From assembly GCF_019970065.1 (NCBI RefSeq), contig NZ_JAHXYH010000004.1:372001-436000 (forward strand): a stretch of DNA of 64,000 nucleotides. The letters run 5' to 3'. The notes under the pieces were generated by a model that did not search any database, was not told where the DNA came from, and was given only the letters and a program-made list of their open reading frames with translations. Origin of the DNA: Chryseobacterium sp. OSA05B (GTDB lineage: Bacteria; Bacteroidota; Bacteroidia; Flavobacteriales; Weeksellaceae). Of this stretch, positions 34,268 through 41,885 are shown piece by piece (position 1 is the first letter of the stretch; every line of letters begins with the position of its first letter). A program made the position numbers and the translations under genes.

Positions 34268-35305
34268 TTATATTTTATTTCTGATCAGTTTCTGTACAAT
34301 CTGGTTCAGTGTTTCTCTGTTATCATCAATATAACTCAGTCCCGCCTGGATCAGATTTTCAATATTGGATCTTCGTACATTATCCATGCCCGGAGACGCA
34401 TTTTTCAAAGACGGGTTCAGGCGATAATAATTTTTCTGATTCCGCTGACCCAAAGTCTGAAACATCTGGCACAGCTGATAATCTACGGTTTCAGCATTCG
34501 CAGACATCAGAATATCGATGATCGGATTTACCCAACCGATCTTTCCTGACTTCTGAAGCTTTTTAAAAGAATAAGGTCTGGCTTCAATCCCCGTTCCGAT
34601 AGAAACGATGATCATATCATTCACACCTGGATGATTAGCTTTCTGATGATTTTTCAACACTTCAGCAAATGGAATTTTTCTCGCTTCCGCATAAGCACAA
34701 AGAGCAGGATTGTTGGCAAACATACCGCCGTCTATCAGGCTGAAGATCTGTCCATACATAGATTTGATCTGTACCGGACTAAAATACGTAGGCGCCGCCG
34801 ATGTCGCTCTGCAGATATCTTTTACATAAAAATTATCTGTGCTCAGATTAGCCTCCCAGGAATTGAAAAGCTTGGCTCTTCTGTTTTCTATGTCATAACT
34901 GGTTATTAAACATGGTTTTATAAATTCTTTAAGTTCTAAGTGTCCAAAAAAGTCATTCAAGTTTTTTTCAAGTGATTCCTGGGAAATTTTTTCATTCAGC
35001 AGGCCAAACGGATTGACCAGCTTTTCCCAGAAAGAAACCTGAAAGATGTCGCCGCCCCTTTCAGCGTATAATTCCAATCCTTTCTGGATAGAATATTTCG
35101 CTTTTCGGTGTTCATCGGGACATAGAATAATAGAAGCAATCAGTCCTCCTGTACTGCTTCCGGCTACCAGATCAAAATAATCACCGAGTTTGGCTCCCGG
35201 ATTATCATGATACTGAAGCTGTTCTTCTATGTAGCGGAGAATAATGCAGGTAATAATTCCCCTTATTCCGCCCCCGTCCAAAGAAAGAATGGTTGTCTTT
35301 TTCAT
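34268..35305 (-). CDS. Patatin-like phospholipase
   Basis: 345 aa with a complete patatin catalytic set: oxyanion loop D10-G-G-G-I-R15-G, nucleophile elbow G49-S-S51-T-G53 and catalytic D192-G-G. Predicted lipid acyl hydrolase that can degrade membrane phospholipids. No signal peptide, so it would attack from the cytoplasm unless released. Cytoplasmic patatins such as CapV are CBASS effectors, but no CD-NTase is present in the window. Own palindromic promoter with a structured leader. Confidence 0.88.
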   Translation of the reverse strand: MKKTTILSLDGGGIRGIITCIILRYIEEQLQYHDNPGAKLGDYFDLVAGSSTGGLIASIILCPDEHRKAKYSIQKGLELYAERGGDIFQVSFWEKLVNPFGLLNEKISQESLEKNLNDFFGHLELKEFIKPCLITSYDIENRRAKLFNSWEANLSTDNFYVKDICRATSAAPTYFSPVQIKSMYGQIFSLIDGGMFANNPALCAYAEARKIPFAEVLKNHQKANHPGVNDMIIVSIGTGIEARPYSFKKLQKSGKIGWVNPIIDILMSANAETVDYQLCQMFQTLGQRNQKNYYRLNPSLKNASPGMDNVRRSNIENLIQAGLSYIDDNRETLNQIVQKLIRNKI

Positions 35306-35351
35306 GTGATGTTTTGTTGGTTTTTAAAAGATAAGCTAGAGTCCTGAGACA

Positions 35352-35396
35352 ACTAAAACCAACGTTCTGCCCTTGAAAACAGATGCTGGTTTTAGT
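35352..35396 (-). repeat. 10-bp inverted repeat in the patatin leader
   Basis: ACTAAAACCA (35352-35361) pairs with TGGTTTTAGT (35387-35396), enclosing a 25-nt loop, within the 5' untranslated region between promoter D and the patatin ATG. It could be an mRNA control element; no T-run follows, so it is not a normal terminator. Confidence 0.4.
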
Positions 35397-35433
35397 ATTG
35401 AGATCTCAGTTTACTAACATTTTTCTTATAAAA

Positions 35434-35467
35434 CAAAGGTAGGCCGGGGAAGCGACAGAACTTGTCG
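35434..35467 (-). promoter_or_regulatory. Island promoter D: palindrome plus -7 box, upstream of patatin
   Basis: Plus-strand CGACAGAACTTGTCG at 35453-35467; minus-strand -7 box TACCTTTG (plus 35434-35441); 10-nt gap. It lies about 130 nt before the patatin ATG, inside the gap after the M15 gene. Confidence 0.8.
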
Positions 35468-35496
35468 TATTATAATTATTTTCAAATAAAAGAGAA

Positions 35497-35997
35497 TTAA
35501 AATAGGATATAATTTTGCTTATCCCTAGGCATCTTTGACAGCGTTCGCCAGCTCGTTTTCACCAGTCCTTTTTTAGTTTGGATACTCTTTTTTTCGAAGT
35601 GGGGAAGGTCTTTGAAAGTCTTCCAGTTTCCGCCCCAGTCCCAGCCGTGTCTGGCGAAAATTTTGACGCATTCGTACCAGTCGGCTACCTGATCATTATC
35701 CCAGTCTTTGGCGGTGTCCCAGCTTGCTGTTTTTCCGTCGATCATCAGGCAGATATCCACCGCAAGGCCATAGTTATGGATGCTTTGTCCGGCTTTGGCA
35801 TTGGTGACTTTTTTTCCGGCTGTGATTCTTCCTATAGCATACAGTTTTTCCTGTTCCTCAAAAGATCTCAGACCCTGTGTAATTCTGACTTTTGCTCTTC
35901 CGGTAAGAGCTTCATCGCATTCTCTGATGATTTGTTTTACTTCATCTCTTACGGAAGGATGGAGCTTGTTGATTCTCTCTGTTGTTACTTTGTCCAT
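35497..35997 (-). CDS. M15-family L-alanyl-D-glutamate-type endopeptidase (endolysin-like)
   Basis: 166 aa, no signal peptide. The zinc site is S72-I-H74-N-Y-G-L-A-V-D81 and D130-x-x-H133 in KDLPHFE, the arrangement of phage Ply500-type endolysins (usually Glu-x-x-His; here Asp). It would cut the peptide stem of peptidoglycan. Cytoplasmic endolysins need a hole in the inner membrane to reach the wall; no holin gene is seen, but the patatin next to it could damage the membrane. Own palindromic promoter. Confidence 0.88.
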   Translation of the reverse strand: MDKVTTERINKLHPSVRDEVKQIIRECDEALTGRAKVRITQGLRSFEEQEKLYAIGRITAGKKVTNAKAGQSIHNYGLAVDICLMIDGKTASWDTAKDWDNDQVADWYECVKIFARHGWDWGGNWKTFKDLPHFEKKSIQTKKGLVKTSWRTLSKMPRDKQNYILF

Positions 35998-36016
35998 GAT
36001 GTTTATTGTTATGGTA

Positions 36017-36050
36017 CAAAAGTATTAATCCGTAGCGACGAAACTTGACG
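36017..36050 (-). promoter_or_regulatory. Island promoter E: palindrome plus -7 box, upstream of M15 peptidase
   Basis: Plus-strand CGACGAAACTTGACG at 36036-36050; minus-strand -7 box TACTTTTG (plus 36017-36024); 10-nt gap. The box is about 20 nt before the ATG at 35997. It marks the right border of the island. Confidence 0.8.
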
Positions 36051-36193
36051 TGTTTAATTAAATTTTTAAATAAAAAATGTATTATTTGTTAATAAATTAC
36101 ATCTATAATGGTGATTAAAAGGGATTTTATAACTATTTCAAATTAAGTTCAAATAGGATCAGAAAAATGAATACAAGAAAAGAGAATTGACTG

Positions 36194-36201
36194 TATATTT
36201 G
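36194..36201 (+). promoter_or_regulatory. Putative -7 box of the antiporter gene
   Basis: TATATTTG, 65 nt before the ATG. It has no palindrome, unlike the divergent island promoter E nearby. Confidence 0.5.
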
Positions 36202-36265
36202 TAAAAAACCAGCTCATTACGATGTAAAAAATGAAATGAGCAAATGATAAAAACACACTATTTTA

Positions 36266-37849
36266 ATGCATACTATTTTACCTTTTTTCCTGGCCATGAT
36301 AGCCGCTATTGTATTGCTGAATATGTGGGCCACCAAGTTGAAAATCGCTTATCCCATCCTGTTGGTGATCTTTGGTCTGCTGGTAAGTTTTGTGCCCGGA
36401 CTTCCCGTAGTCAAGGTAGATCCGGACCTTATTTTCTTTATATTTCTACCTCCCTTACTTTTTGAAGCTTCCTGGGCTATTTCCTTTAAGGAGATGAGAA
36501 GATGGTGGCGTATTATCGGAAGTTTTGCTTTTCTCGTGGTATTCTTTACGGCGCTGTCAGTGGCTGTTACTGCTAATTATTTTATTCCCGGATTTACTAT
36601 TGCTTTAGGTTTTTTGCTTGGAGGGATTGTTTCACCGCCTGATGCTGTAAGTACCGGCGCCATTATGAAATTTGTAAAGATCCCGAAAACTACTTCCGCT
36701 GTTCTGGAGGGAGAAAGTTTATTAAATGACGCCTCCTCCCTGATTATTTTCCGCTTTGCACTCATAGCTGTGGGAACCGGGCAATTCGTATGGCAGGAAG
36801 CCTCCCTGAGTTTTTTATGGATGGTCATTGGCGGTGCCGGAATCGGGTTATTATTGGGCTGGATCTTTGTACAGGCCCATAAAAGACTGCCTACAGATGC
36901 ATCTTCTGATATTGCAATGACCCTTATAGAGCCTTACATTATGTACTGGGTGGCTGAACAGTTTCACAGTTCCGGAGTGCTTGCCGTAGTGTGCGGAGGT
37001 CTGTTTATGTCGGCAAGACGCCTCATATTTTTGAACAGTGCAAGCAGAATAAAAGGGCACAGTGTATGGGAAAGCTTTGTATTTATCCTGAACGGTATTG
37101 TTTTCTTACTCATTGGTCTCGAACTTCCTGAAATTGTAGGAGGGCTTCGTTCTGAGGGCATTCCTTTAGGGATTGCCATTCAATATGGAATACTGGTAAC
37201 TGTTGTTCTTATTCTGGCAAGAATCATCAGTGCATATGCTGCGATGGTGGCTACTTATATATTCAGGCCGAGCGTGGCACCAAGAGCATCTACGAGAATG
37301 AGAAGTCTGCTGATGCCCCTTTTTCTGGGTTGGACAGGTATGAGAGGCGTGGTTTCGCTGGCGGCGGCATTAGCTATTCCTGTTACCCTTAGCAATGGTG
37401 AACCTTTTCCTAACAGAAATTTAATATTGTTTATCACATTTGTAGTCATTTTGCTGACATTATTGGTGCAGGGACTTACACTGCCATATATCATCAGAAG
37501 AGGAAGGGCATTTCAGGATTTTATGAACGAAGAGCAAGAAGAACTCACAAGACTGAAAATAAAAAGAGAACTGAAGGAACATGTTTATCAATTCCTTAAG
37601 ACAAAACATGAAAACGAACTTCAGGGAAATGCAGGATTCGAAAGGATGCTAAAACATTGGGAAGAAAAAACAAAAGCCAACGATGACGGCTGGATGAGCG
37701 AAAAAAATAAAATCATCTTTGTGGAAATGCTGGAAAGCCAGCGACAGTATCTTTCAGAGCTCAATAAAGATGTTACCATAAATGAAGAAGTGATCCGTCA
37801 GCATTTATACCAGATTGATCTGGAGGAAGAACGGTTGAAGATGATTTAA
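36266..37849 (+). CDS. Na+/H+ antiporter, CPA1 family
   Basis: 527 aa with about twelve membrane helices in the first 415 residues. CPA1 features are GLLVSFVPGLP, the FLPPLLFEASW segment, the LLGGIVSPPDAVSTG motif with the ion-binding Asp, EGESLLNDASSLIIF and a late WTGMRGVVSLAAALAIP. The last 110 residues are a charged cytoplasmic tail with helical heptads. Exchanges sodium or potassium for protons. Monocistronic. Confidence 0.93.
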   Translation: MHTILPFFLAMIAAIVLLNMWATKLKIAYPILLVIFGLLVSFVPGLPVVKVDPDLIFFIFLPPLLFEASWAISFKEMRRWWRIIGSFAFLVVFFTALSVAVTANYFIPGFTIALGFLLGGIVSPPDAVSTGAIMKFVKIPKTTSAVLEGESLLNDASSLIIFRFALIAVGTGQFVWQEASLSFLWMVIGGAGIGLLLGWIFVQAHKRLPTDASSDIAMTLIEPYIMYWVAEQFHSSGVLAVVCGGLFMSARRLIFLNSASRIKGHSVWESFVFILNGIVFLLIGLELPEIVGGLRSEGIPLGIAIQYGILVTVVLILARIISAYAAMVATYIFRPSVAPRASTRMRSLLMPLFLGWTGMRGVVSLAAALAIPVTLSNGEPFPNRNLILFITFVVILLTLLVQGLTLPYIIRRGRAFQDFMNEEQEELTRLKIKRELKEHVYQFLKTKHENELQGNAGFERMLKHWEEKTKANDDGWMSEKNKIIFVEMLESQRQYLSELNKDVTINEEVIRQHLYQIDLEEERLKMI

Positions 37850-37882
37850 GCCTGATAAAGCACTAAGTAATTCTTAAAAAGA

Positions 37883-37923
37883 AAAGCCCAGAAGTTATAA
37901 GCACAATGATGCTTCCGGGCTTT
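37883..37923. terminator. Bidirectional terminator
   Basis: AAAGCCC (37883-37889) pairs with GGGCTTT (37917-37923), with an additional GAAG/CTTC pair inside. It serves both the antiporter and the converging SDR gene. Confidence 0.6.
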
Positions 37924-37947
37924 ATCTTATTCCTGTTTTTTGCAGAT

Positions 37948-38739
37948 TTATATTACTTTTAAAGTTCCTCCGTCAACACGCACGGAAGAACCATTCACAG
38001 CCTGTGATAAAGGGCTTGAAAGAAACGCTGCCATAGAAGCAATTTCATCCGGTTCTATGAAACGTTGCAGGAGAGAGTCCGGATTGGTTTGCTGTATGAT
38101 GGTAGATTTTATATCACTGACGTTTAGGTTGTTATTGGCAGCCATTTGTTCAATTGTTTTCGCAACACCATCTGAGTAAGTAGGACCACCCAGCAGTGTA
38201 TTCACTGTTACGTTTTTACCTTTTGTCAACTTGGAAACACCGTTGGCAACTGCATTCATCGCTGCTTTTGACATGCCGTAATGGATCATATCTGAAGGGA
38301 TATTAACCCCGGATTCACTGCTGATAAAAATAATTCTTCCCCAATTTTGTTCCATCATATGTGGAAGTAATTTTTGGGTAAGCCGTACACTGCTCATCAC
38401 ATTGATGTTGAAAATATTCATCCAGTCAGCATCTGTAATGTCATGAAATTTTTTCAGTTCAAATACTCCAACATTATTAATTAAAATATCAATAGGACCT
38501 ATTTGTGCAATCATATTTTCAACCTGTTCCGGCTGTGAAAAATCTGCGGATAGTCCGATGATATCTGAGTTGGGGTAATCAACTTTAAGAGTGTGGACAA
38601 CTTTCCCGATTCTAACAGGATTCCTGCCATTGATGACCATATCACAGCCTTCATCCAGTAATTTTTTTGCGATGGCAAGCCCAATTCCCTGAGTGGAGCC
38701 GCTGATAAATGCTTTTTTACCTTTTAATTGTAAATTCAT
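37948..38739 (-). CDS. Short-chain dehydrogenase/reductase
   Basis: 263 aa, classical SDR: cofactor motif G14-STQGIG20, NNVG (88-91), catalytic S141, Y154 and K158, and a C-terminal VDGGTLKVI. Residue N39-G-R-N in the second strand suggests NADP(H). Substrate unknown. It follows the TetR gene after 44 nt, so it is likely the enzyme controlled by that regulator. Confidence 0.92.
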   Translation of the reverse strand: MNLQLKGKKAFISGSTQGIGLAIAKKLLDEGCDMVINGRNPVRIGKVVHTLKVDYPNSDIIGLSADFSQPEQVENMIAQIGPIDILINNVGVFELKKFHDITDADWMNIFNINVMSSVRLTQKLLPHMMEQNWGRIIFISSESGVNIPSDMIHYGMSKAAMNAVANGVSKLTKGKNVTVNTLLGGPTYSDGVAKTIEQMAANNNLNVSDIKSTIIQQTNPDSLLQRFIEPDEIASMAAFLSSPLSQAVNGSSVRVDGGTLKVI

Positions 38740-38783
38740 AATTTTATTTTTGTATTGATCGTTCCATAAATAAGAAAAAAAAT

Positions 38784-39365
38784 TTATTCCAGTATTTTCA
38801 ATTGAAATTCAATCTGATTTTTCAGCACGTTTCTTTCCGGGTATATTTTTCTCAGACTGTTAAGGCCACACCAGAAAGTAACTAAATACTTACCTAAAAT
38901 ATCTGCCGGAGTTTGATTTTTGATCTGCCCCTTCTTCTGTGACTGCCTGATGACATCAGTGTACATTTCTTCAACTTCCCGAAGGATGTTAGCGGAGAGT
39001 TGCTCTAGTTCATCATCCACAAAAGTCATTTCCAGTACGGAATTGACAAGTATGCAGCCTTTCATATGAGATTCATTATCTTCATCTGCAATGCTGAGGT
39101 AAAAATCTTTAATTTTTTTCAAAGGATCTTCAGCCTGATCAAGCTCATTTTTGAAAGCCATAAAGAAATCCTTCCGCTGTTGTAGCGATTTTTTGAAAAT
39201 TTCTTTCTTTCCCCCCTTAAAGGTATTGTAAAAACTTCCGCTTCCTGTTCCTGTAGCCTCAAGTAAATCAGATAAAGAAGCTGCAGAATAGCCCTTTTTC
39301 CAAAAAACTTCCTGAGCTTTTAAAATAAGATCTTCATCATGATGTACGGTGGGTCTGCCTCTCAT
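38784..39365 (-). CDS. TetR/AcrR-family regulator
   Basis: 193 aa with an N-terminal TetR helix-turn-helix (AQEVFWKKGYSAASLSDLLEATGTGSGSFYNTFKGG, about residues 13-48) and an all-helical ligand domain. Probably represses itself and the downstream SDR gene. The putative -7 box TAATTTTG (plus 39390-39397) lies 25 nt upstream. No obvious palindromic operator was seen there. Confidence 0.9.
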   Translation of the reverse strand: MRGRPTVHHDEDLILKAQEVFWKKGYSAASLSDLLEATGTGSGSFYNTFKGGKKEIFKKSLQQRKDFFMAFKNELDQAEDPLKKIKDFYLSIADEDNESHMKGCILVNSVLEMTFVDDELEQLSANILREVEEMYTDVIRQSQKKGQIKNQTPADILGKYLVTFWCGLNSLRKIYPERNVLKNQIEFQLKILE

Positions 39366-39389
39366 TGTTTAATTATGGAATGTTTGATA

Positions 39390-39397
39390 CAAAATTA
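39390..39397 (-). promoter_or_regulatory. Putative -7 box of the TetR-SDR operon
   Basis: Minus-strand TAATTTTG, 24 nt before the TetR ATG. The gap 39398-39660 is AT-rich and holds nothing else that I can support. Confidence 0.45.
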
Positions 39398-39660
39398 AAA
39401 ATAATTATGGATATCCGACCACAATAGACCTAATAATTTTCTATAATAGTGAGAAGGTTTTGTTTGTACAAAATTAAGGAGCAATTAATATTAAAAATTT
39501 TCTATTGTGTATCTTTTAATCTAAAAAATATACATGGTTTTCCTGTTTTGCTACGAAAATTCATTAAAATTACGAATTTTGAAATGTTTTAAAAAATATT
39601 AACTATTTGTTTTTCAGCGTATTGAGGTGTTTCTGGTTTGTGGTATATTGTGCACGTGCT

Positions 39661-40056
39661 TCATTTGAAATTATCTATGCATTTCTTTAAAAGCCTGTGT
39701 TTGACATATTCTGTTCCCAACATTCTGTAGGCAAGGGCTTTTCCCGATGCATAATTGTATTCAGTAGAAATTTTAAGTGCCTGTTCTGCCCAGTCAAGCG
39801 GTCATTTTGCATCCGCTATTGAATGATTTCAGGTAATAAGCTTTCGGCGGATAATTCGGCTGATGTTTTCTATTTGCGCAGAATCTATGATGCTGTTCAG
39901 AACAATCTCTGAACTGTTCTGGTTTTTAGAAGATAGTGAGCGGACATATTTGTAATGGCCTTCAAAATTGCAGTTTTGAGAGAATGCGAAATTTGAAAAT
40001 GTAAGGAAGGGAAAGAATGTAATTTTTTTTCTCCATCTGTTTTTATTTCTTTTCAT
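39661..40056 (-). pseudogene. Decayed TPR-type exported protein
   Basis: The frame from 40056 codes for a signal peptide (FLTFSNFAFSQ) and 75 residues before a TGA (39829-39831). A second TGA follows 8 codons later, after which the same frame gives LDWAEQALKISTEYNYASGK and LAYRMLGTEYVKHRLLKKCI, a tetratricopeptide-type repeat, ending at 39664. Two in-frame stops and the lack of the rest of a TPR array mean that this is a remnant of a larger exported TPR protein. It overlaps the end of the upstream gene by 14 nt. Confidence 0.6.
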
Positions 40057-40654
40057 ACTTCCAGTGCCTTGCTTTTCCTTCGCCTATCCATTCCAAAGCC
40101 TGTTCCATTCTTTTGTTTCTGGTTGCTTCGGTTTTGGCTTCGGTGATCCAGTTGATATATTCTTTTCTGAAAGACGGAGATCCTTTTTCAAAAACCTCTG
40201 AAGCTTTTTTATTCTCATTCAAAGCAGCCTGAAAATAATCAGGGACCTTAGTTTCCACTTTGGACGGTGCCGCCTTTTTCATCGTAACGCCCATATCTGT
40301 AAGTTCCATAGCTTCTTTAATCATTTTTTTAAGCTGAACTTTAGAGGGAAGATCCTCCATTTTAGTAAGCTTTCCTAAACTGAACATTGAACTTTTTTCG
40401 GCTGTCGATTCCATTTCCTTTAAAGTGTTCATCTCCCCATGTAGCCAGAATCCCAGACTGCAATATTGCTTGAAAGAGGTAACTGAACAGAGAATTTTTC
40501 CTTTGTACATGAAAGTGGGAAATTTCCACTTTATAGCTTCTTCTACTTCAGGACAGCATTCATGAACGGTGTCCCGGAGATAATTTAAAATGGGTTGTGC
40601 AAAATCAGGAGATTTCTCAATATATTCATCCACCTGTATATTATATTTTTCCAT
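40043..40654 (-). CDS. YdeI/OmdA-family DUF1801-type protein
   Basis: 203 aa. The N-terminal half has the DUF1801 fold (HECCPEVEEAIKWKFPTFMYKGKILCSVTSFKQYCSLGFW), the C-terminal half a YdeI/OmdA-like helical end with AASEVFEKGSPSFRKEYINWI-style residues and ATRNKRMEQALEWIGEGKARHWK. Some relatives affect resistance or bacteriocin import; role here unknown. It follows the serine hydrolase gene after 5 nt. Confidence 0.82.
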   Translation of the reverse strand: MEKYNIQVDEYIEKSPDFAQPILNYLRDTVHECCPEVEEAIKWKFPTFMYKGKILCSVTSFKQYCSLGFWLHGEMNTLKEMESTAEKSSMFSLGKLTKMEDLPSKVQLKKMIKEAMELTDMGVTMKKAAPSKVETKVPDYFQAALNENKKASEVFEKGSPSFRKEYINWITEAKTEATRNKRMEQALEWIGEGKARHWKYEKK

Positions 40655-40659
40655 AATGT

Positions 40660-41793
40660 TTATTGAAATAATTGAACGGACTCATTGACAAGGAATTTCA
40701 CCTGATCCGGTCTTCCTCTGTCATTTTTAGGGTTATTGCTGTAGCTTCCGGTCCTCACGATCACCATATTGTGTTCCGGAACCATAATGATGTACTGCCC
40801 CTGTAATCCAAGGAAATAATAATGTTTAACGAGATTGTCATGATTGATCCAAAGCCCCATTCCATAGATCTCCTGAGATTTTTCAGTAGGCGTTCTCATT
40901 TGCTCGATAAAATCCAGATTAAGGATTTGTTCCTCCCCAACTTTCCCATCATCTAAAAACAGCTGTCCTAGTTTCGCATAATCTCTAGCATTCGAGTGGA
41001 TGCAGCAATATGTTTTTTCCATCCCGTGATTGTCAGTGCTCCATGAAGCATTCTGTTCCATGCCCAGCGGAATCCAGAATTTTTCTGATAAATAGCTCGA
41101 TAATGTTTGATTCAAAGCCTTTTTTAAAGCAAATCCGAGAAGTTGAGTGGCTCCGCTCTGATATTGAAAACGGATACCGGGTTGTTCCTGAAATCTCCTT
41201 GAGAAAACAGCTTTGATGAGGTTTCTGCCGTAATAAGCTTTGGCATTCGGCAGAAAAGGATTATTGTAATCTTCATCCCAGTCGAGTCCGGCTTCCATCT
41301 GGGCTAAATTCTTAAGCGTAACCTCACTTCCGAATTCCTTTTCCTTAAATTCAGGATAGAAATCAGAAAGTCTGTCATCTATATTTTTAATGATGCCTTC
41401 TTCCAGTGCTTTTCCCAGAAGCATTACCGTAACAGCTTTTGCCATTGAAAAAGAATTGGTCTGTGAAAGCTGGTTGTAGCCGTCCCAATACTGCTCATGA
41501 AGAATTTTTCCATTTTTTATGACCACAAAAGCTGCGGTTTGGGAGTGTTTCAGATTTTCAATTACATTTTCAGGCAGTTCCTTCTTGTTGTAGTCAGGAT
41601 CTTCCGTCCAGAGTTCAGGTTCCTCCGTAGCGATGAGGTTTCCCGGGAAAAGTTTTCCATCATCGATGTAAGCGCTGGATCTGCCTCTGAGATACGTTTT
41701 CGAAATTCCGCTGAATAAATAGTCGTATCCCAAAAGATAAACTGCGGCTACCCCTACGGCTGCTCCGCCTATTACATATTTTAATACCTTCAT
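40660..41793 (-). CDS. Serine hydrolase of the class C beta-lactamase/PBP4* family
   Basis: 377 aa from the ATG at 41793, which opens a membrane anchor or signal (MKVLKYVIGGAAVGVAAVYLL); an upstream start at 41820 would place nine charged residues before it. The nucleophile motif is S-M-A-K in TNSFSMAKAVTVML, followed by the Y-x-S-like YQSGATQLLG. Possibly a D-alanyl-D-alanine carboxypeptidase or esterase in the periplasm. Co-directional with the DUF1801-type gene 5 nt downstream. Confidence 0.85.
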   Translation of the reverse strand: MKVLKYVIGGAAVGVAAVYLLGYDYLFSGISKTYLRGRSSAYIDDGKLFPGNLIATEEPELWTEDPDYNKKELPENVIENLKHSQTAAFVVIKNGKILHEQYWDGYNQLSQTNSFSMAKAVTVMLLGKALEEGIIKNIDDRLSDFYPEFKEKEFGSEVTLKNLAQMEAGLDWDEDYNNPFLPNAKAYYGRNLIKAVFSRRFQEQPGIRFQYQSGATQLLGFALKKALNQTLSSYLSEKFWIPLGMEQNASWSTDNHGMEKTYCCIHSNARDYAKLGQLFLDDGKVGEEQILNLDFIEQMRTPTEKSQEIYGMGLWINHDNLVKHYYFLGLQGQYIIMVPEHNMVIVRTGSYSNNPKNDRGRPDQVKFLVNESVQLFQ

Positions 41794-41868
41794 ATGATCA
41801 TGAGTATCAGTCTCAAACAAATTTAAAATAATTTTGATAAGAAAAGGAGAAAGGAACGGTAAATAAAC

Positions 41869-41876
41869 TATTTTTG
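41869..41876 (+). promoter_or_regulatory. Putative -7 box of the M48 peptidase gene
   Basis: TATTTTTG, ending 9 nt before the ATG at 41886; the in-frame TTG at 41874 lies within it. It implies a nearly leaderless transcript. Confidence 0.45.
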
Positions 41877-41885
41877 CGATTATTG

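Noticed and set aside
34268..35305. A CBASS operon because of the patatin
   Set aside because: No CD-NTase and no E1/E2/JAB genes are in the window. Only the patatin and the WYL regulator recall CBASS.
25635..36000. An integrated prophage
   Set aside because: No integrase, terminase, portal, capsid, sheath, baseplate or holin gene is present; the endolysin-like and fibre-like genes are in separate transcription units with a host-type promoter motif.
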